17,530 bases of DNA from Lachnospiraceae bacterium UBA7054 (GTDB lineage: Bacteria; Bacillota; Clostridia; Lachnospirales; Lachnospiraceae), in contig DLAF01000001.1 of the NCBI GenBank assembly GCA_002492725.1, forward strand, positions 852-18,381, written 5' to 3'. A program made the translations under genes and the position numbers. Positions 14,159 to 17,530 of the stretch are shown one piece after another. The number at the start of each line of letters is the position of its first letter. Within the stretch, counting starts at the first letter, position 1. The notes beneath the pieces were generated by a model. The model was not told where the DNA came from. It searched no databases and was given only the letters and a program-made list of their open reading frames with translations.

Positions 14159-16129
14159 ATGGCGGATCAGCAAATGGCGGTAAATAAAAAAGAGCGGATG
14201 CGGGAACTTGCGGCGCTTTTAAACAGGGCTTCCGAGGCATATTATGCCAAGGATGAGGAGATTATGTCGAATTTCGAGTATGACAGACTCTACGACGAAC
14301 TGGCGGCGCTTGAAAAAGAGACGGGTGTTGTTTTTGCGGACAGTCCTACGGTTAAGGTGGGTTATGAAGCAGTGGATGAGCTCCCGAAGGAACGGCATGA
14401 GACGCCCATGCTCTCCCTGGCTAAGACCAAGAGCAGGGAGGAGCTGCGGGATTGGCTGAACGGTAAAAAGGGTCTTCTTTCCTGGAAACTTGACGGCCTG
14501 ACCATCGTTTTGACATACAGGAACGGGAAGCTTCAAAAGGCGGTCACCAGAGGAAACGGCGAGGTGGGGGAGGTCGTTACGGGAAACGCCAGGGTGTTTC
14601 GCAATCTGCCGCTTACGATTCCTTATCAGGGTGAGCTGGTACTACGGGGCGAAGCGGTCATCACTTACAGCGATTTTGAAAAGTTAAACCGGGAGATTGA
14701 GGATGAGCAGGCAAAGTACAAAAATCCCCGAAATCTGTGCAGCGGAAGTGTCAGGCAGCTTGACAATCAGGTAACGGCAGGCAGAAATGTGCGTTTTTAT
14801 GCCTTTTGTCTGGTGCGGGCGGACGCAGACTTTCACAATGCCAGAAAGGAGCAGTTTGCGTTCCTGAAAGAACAGGGGTTTGACGTGGTAGAGTACCGCG
14901 AAGTGGAGCCGGATACGATATTAGATAACATTAGTTATTTCGAGGAAAAGATTAAGACCTACGATGTGCCATCGGACGGCCTGGTGCTGACCTTCGACGA
15001 TATGGCATACGGGGCGTCTCTGGGCAGAACCGCCAAGTTTCCGCGGGATTCCATTGCCTTCAAGTGGGCGGATGAACTGCGGGAGACGAGCCTTTTGGAA
15101 ATGGAGTGGAGTGCCAGCCGCACAGGGCTGATCAATCCCGTGGCGATCTTTGAGCCGGTGGAGCTGGAGGGCACCACGGTGAGCCGTGCCTCCGTCCACA
15201 ACATTAGTATTGTCAGGGGGTTAAAGCTGGGGATTGGGGATCGGATCACGGTTTACAAGGCAAATATGATTATTCCCCAGATCGCGGAAAATCTGACACA
15301 GAGCGACAGTCTGGAAATTCCTGCGTTCTGTCCGGTCTGTGGGGGGCCCACCCGCATCAGTCAGACGAATGACGTGCAGTCCCTGTACTGCGACAATCCG
15401 GACTGTGACGCAAAGAAGAGCAAGGCCTTTACTTTGTTTGTCAGCAGGGATGCCCTCAATGTGGACGGTCTCTCGGAGTCTACGCTGGAGAAATTTCTGG
15501 CGAGGGGCTTTCTGCACAGTTTTGCGGATCTTTTTCGCCTGAATCGCTATCAGGAGGAAATCACGCAGATGGAGGGCTTTGGGGAAAAGTCGTGGCAGAA
15601 CCTTTCAGAGAGTTTGAACAGGGCAAGGAATACCACATTACCCCGCCTTATTTACGGGCTCGGGATCGAAAATATCGGCGTGGCAAACGCTAAGCTTTTG
15701 TGCAGGCAGTTTGACTATGATATCAATGCACTGAAAAATGCCTCTGTGGAGGAACTGGCTGAGATTGACGGCATTGGGGAAGTGATCGCGGGCAGCATTT
15801 ATGATTTCTTTCACAGCGAAAAGGCGATGGAACAGCTTGATGATCTTTTGACGGAGCTTGTGATCGAAGAAAAGCCGATGCAGGAGGGCGGTCAGACGCT
15901 TGAAGGCATGAGCTTTGTGGTGACGGGGAGCCTTACACATTTTGAGAATCGAAATGCCTTAAAGGAGGAGATCGAGCGGCGCGGGGGAAAGGTGACGGGC
16001 AGCGTGACGGGAAAGACGGTCTGCCTGATCAACAATGATACCGCATCCCAGTCTTCTAAAAATAAGAAGGCAAAAGAGCTGGGAGTGCAGATTTTGTCTG
16101 AGGAAGATTTTATGCGGGAGTATCTGTGA
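14159..16129 (+). CDS. ligA: NAD-dependent DNA ligase LigA (divergent subtype)
   Basis: LigA seals DNA nicks during replication and repair using NAD+. The 656 residues, near the usual 670, show every domain. The Ia NMN-binding helices are at 10-75. The adenylation domain has the nucleophile motif SWKLDG with Lys110, then RGNGEVGE and LRGEA. An OB fold is around 310-385. A zinc finger has Cys391, 394, 411 and 416. Helix-hairpin-helix repeats include GIENIGVANAKLL and IDGIGEVIAGSI. A BRCT domain starts near 585 (LEGMSFVVTGSL). Several usually invariant positions differ: the Ia site reads AYYAKDEEIMSNFEYD instead of the common YH...PDAEYD, and KANMIIPQI replaces KAGDVIPQI. The gene is intact and probably the main ligase, as related Lachnospiraceae proteins look like this to me. 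GGGAGA precedes the ATG by eight bases; the 100-base gap after rluF shows no clear promoter or terminator. Confidence 0.95.
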   Translation: MADQQMAVNKKERMRELAALLNRASEAYYAKDEEIMSNFEYDRLYDELAALEKETGVVFADSPTVKVGYEAVDELPKERHETPMLSLAKTKSREELRDWLNGKKGLLSWKLDGLTIVLTYRNGKLQKAVTRGNGEVGEVVTGNARVFRNLPLTIPYQGELVLRGEAVITYSDFEKLNREIEDEQAKYKNPRNLCSGSVRQLDNQVTAGRNVRFYAFCLVRADADFHNARKEQFAFLKEQGFDVVEYREVEPDTILDNISYFEEKIKTYDVPSDGLVLTFDDMAYGASLGRTAKFPRDSIAFKWADELRETSLLEMEWSASRTGLINPVAIFEPVELEGTTVSRASVHNISIVRGLKLGIGDRITVYKANMIIPQIAENLTQSDSLEIPAFCPVCGGPTRISQTNDVQSLYCDNPDCDAKKSKAFTLFVSRDALNVDGLSESTLEKFLARGFLHSFADLFRLNRYQEEITQMEGFGEKSWQNLSESLNRARNTTLPRLIYGLGIENIGVANAKLLCRQFDYDINALKNASVEELAEIDGIGEVIAGSIYDFFHSEKAMEQLDDLLTELVIEEKPMQEGGQTLEGMSFVVTGSLTHFENRNALKEEIERRGGKVTGSVTGKTVCLINNDTASQSSKNKKAKELGVQILSEEDFMREYL

Positions 16130-16296
16130 CAGACTATGAATGGCGTGATAGAATTTGGAAAGAAAAGCATCGCCATCTGTGCCGGCAGGAATTTGTGCAT
16201 TCTTTGTGAACTTTGTCCAAACTATTTCCTTTCCCGCAAAGATGTGATAAATTATTTTCTGGAATGAAAAAATAAGTCAGAAAGAGGGAAGATATC

Positions 16297-17439
16297 ATGG
16301 GAATGAAAAAGTCTGCCGGGACAGACAAAGACACAAATGTAAGTAAAAGCAAGGCAAAGCGGGAAGCGCGCAGAAAACAGGTGCAGAAGGCAAAAAGGGA
16401 GGCCGGTATTGCCAGAATGATCGGGTATGTGGTGGCGGCGGTCATCGTGCTTGGTATCGTACTGCTTGTGGGAAAGCAGCTGTATCTTGTGTCAATCCGT
16501 ACGACGCCCGGCACAGATTATAGCGCAGGGCTTGCAAGTGACGGCAGGATAAAGAATGCGGATATAGCAGCAATGCTGGATCTGGCCGATTACAAGAATA
16601 TTTCCGTACCGGCGGATGAGGTGGCAGCTACGACGCAGGAGGTTGAAGATAGGATTGCTTCCACGCTGGAATCCCATAAAGAACTCAGTACGGATGAGCA
16701 GCTTGTGATCGCGGACGGCGATGAGGTCAACATAGATTTTGTGGGTACCGTTGACGGGGTTGAATTTGATGGCGGGAACACCAATGGTGCGGGTTATGAT
16801 CTGACCATCGGATCGGGATCGTTTGTAGATGATTTTGAGCAGCAGCTGATCGGACATAAGCCCGGGGATGAGGTGACGGTGGAGGTCACGTTCCCTGAGG
16901 ATTACAATGAAGAGCTGGCAGGCAAAGACGCTGTTTTTGCAGTTACGGTCAATGGCATTCAGGTAACGCCGGAACTTACGGATGCTTTTGTGGCGGAAAA
17001 TCTGGCGGATACGGAGGAAGTAACTACCGCAGCAGAATATCGGGCTAAGGTAGAAGATGAGTTTTACAAGGAGCATCTGCAGGAGTATCTCACAAACTAC
17101 GTGGTGGAAAATTCTACGGTAACGTCTTACCCTAAAAAATATGTGAAAGCCACCCAGTCTTTGTTGAAAAACAGTGACGGGGACTCGGATATGACGGCGA
17201 AAGAAGAGATCGCTTATGAGAAGGAGCTTACGCAAAGGGCGCAGGAGCAGGTAAAGGAAGCCATGGTTTATCAGGCTGTCTTTGATGACGCGGGACTTGC
17301 CTTCGATGCGGATGCTTACTATGCCGAACAGGTGGAAACAATGGGCGAGGAGTATGCAGCAAGGTACGGCGCAGGGTATTTGGCACAGGGAGAAATCAGA
17401 CAGATGGCAATCGATCATCTGGTAGGGTTATATCAATAA
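16297..17439 (+). CDS. Membrane-anchored trigger-factor-like FKBP peptidyl-prolyl isomerase
   Basis: This 380-residue protein probably folds exported or membrane-surface proteins by isomerising proline bonds. Residues 1-40 are strongly basic (cytoplasmic), and a single membrane helix follows at about 42-60, so the rest should lie outside the membrane. Residues about 138-222 form an FKBP domain of the trigger-factor type (GDEVNIDFVGTVDGVEFDGG, then LTIGSGSFVDDFEQQLIGHKPGD). The C-terminal region 225-380 is helical and resembles trigger factor's chaperone arms. Unlike real trigger factor it lacks the ribosome-binding N domain, which is replaced by the membrane anchor. AGAGGG about eight bases upstream supports ATG 16297. 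It sits 167 bases after ligA; a promoter in that gap is not convincing. A hairpin follows the gene. Whether the isomerase is active is unproven. Confidence 0.88.
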   Translation: MGMKKSAGTDKDTNVSKSKAKREARRKQVQKAKREAGIARMIGYVVAAVIVLGIVLLVGKQLYLVSIRTTPGTDYSAGLASDGRIKNADIAAMLDLADYKNISVPADEVAATTQEVEDRIASTLESHKELSTDEQLVIADGDEVNIDFVGTVDGVEFDGGNTNGAGYDLTIGSGSFVDDFEQQLIGHKPGDEVTVEVTFPEDYNEELAGKDAVFAVTVNGIQVTPELTDAFVAENLADTEEVTTAAEYRAKVEDEFYKEHLQEYLTNYVVENSTVTSYPKKYVKATQSLLKNSDGDSDMTAKEEIAYEKELTQRAQEQVKEAMVYQAVFDDAGLAFDADAYYAEQVETMGEEYAARYGAGYLAQGEIRQMAIDHLVGLYQ

Positions 17440-17471
17440 TAGGGCAATCATAAAAATTGGCTGTGATAGAA

Positions 17472-17504
17472 AATGGAGTAGGAGAGCATTTCTCCTGCTC
17501 CATT
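17472..17504 (+). terminator. Hairpin terminator after the isomerase gene
   Basis: AATGGAGTAGGAGA (17472-17485) pairs with TCTCCTGCTCCATT (17491-17504) around a GCATT loop, giving 14 pairs with a single G-U wobble. The following sequence (GATTGTATAG) is only weakly T-rich. Its place 33 bases after the stop fits a transcript end. Confidence 0.7.
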
Positions 17505-17530
17505 GATTGTATAGCAGTCATTTAATAAAC

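Noticed and set aside
16192..16217. TTTGTG, TTTGTG, TTTGTC series before the isomerase gene
   Set aside because: Irregular spacing (11 and 9 bases) and low complexity; no convincing promoter or operator could be drawn from it.
16492..17418. 308-codon open frame antisense to the isomerase gene
   Set aside because: Unusually long, but the opposite strand encodes a recognisable FKBP protein and the antisense product is Ile, Leu, Arg and Cys rich with no motif.

Overview
The window looks like a chromosomal segment of a low-to-mid GC anaerobic Firmicute, most probably a gut-type member of the Lachnospiraceae (Clostridia). This rests on family resemblance seen by eye: strong AGGAGG-type ribosome binding sites, purine-rich coding strands, an aldo/keto reductase fused to a ferredoxin domain, a membrane-anchored trigger-factor-like peptidyl-prolyl isomerase, and a LigA of the divergent kind I associate with this family. 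No RNA genes, CRISPR arrays or complete mobile elements are visible. No intergenic gap exceeds about 220 bases.

Layout. Bases 2-97 are the last codons of a tyrosine recombinase, followed by an AT-rich, repeat-bearing strip (98-300) that looks like the end of an integrated element. A low-molecular-weight protein tyrosine phosphatase follows (315-767). Next come three co-directional genes of unknown function (901-3461): a glutamate-rich coiled-coil protein, a small protein resembling the C-terminal part of the flagellar cap protein FliD, and an Ala/Gln-rich protein. A strong hairpin closes the set. On the minus strand lies a ferredoxin-fused aldo/keto reductase (3511-4698). It diverges from a small alarmone synthetase (4895-5683), with recognisable promoters in both directions. 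The synthetase converges, through a second bidirectional hairpin, on a minus-strand PutP-type sodium/proline symporter (5773-7299).

From 7501 to the end all genes run on the plus strand: a GH3-family adenylate-forming enzyme, an RsmF-like rRNA m5C methyltransferase, an MBOAT acyltransferase with an SGNH-hydrolase partner (a likely pair for extracytoplasmic O-acylation), an RluF-like pseudouridine synthase, NAD-dependent DNA ligase LigA and the membrane-anchored FKBP/trigger-factor-like isomerase, ending in a hairpin at 17472-17504. MBOAT, SGNH and rluF are effectively contiguous and probably one transcript, starting from a promoter overlapped by repeated TGTCAAA half-sites.

Most of the window is ordinary housekeeping and accessory metabolism. 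The less ordinary parts are the FliD-like/coiled-coil cassette, the element boundary at the left edge, the altered NMN pocket of LigA, the bacterial GH3 enzyme, and the half-site array before the acyltransferase operon. I see no clear evidence of a wholly new system.
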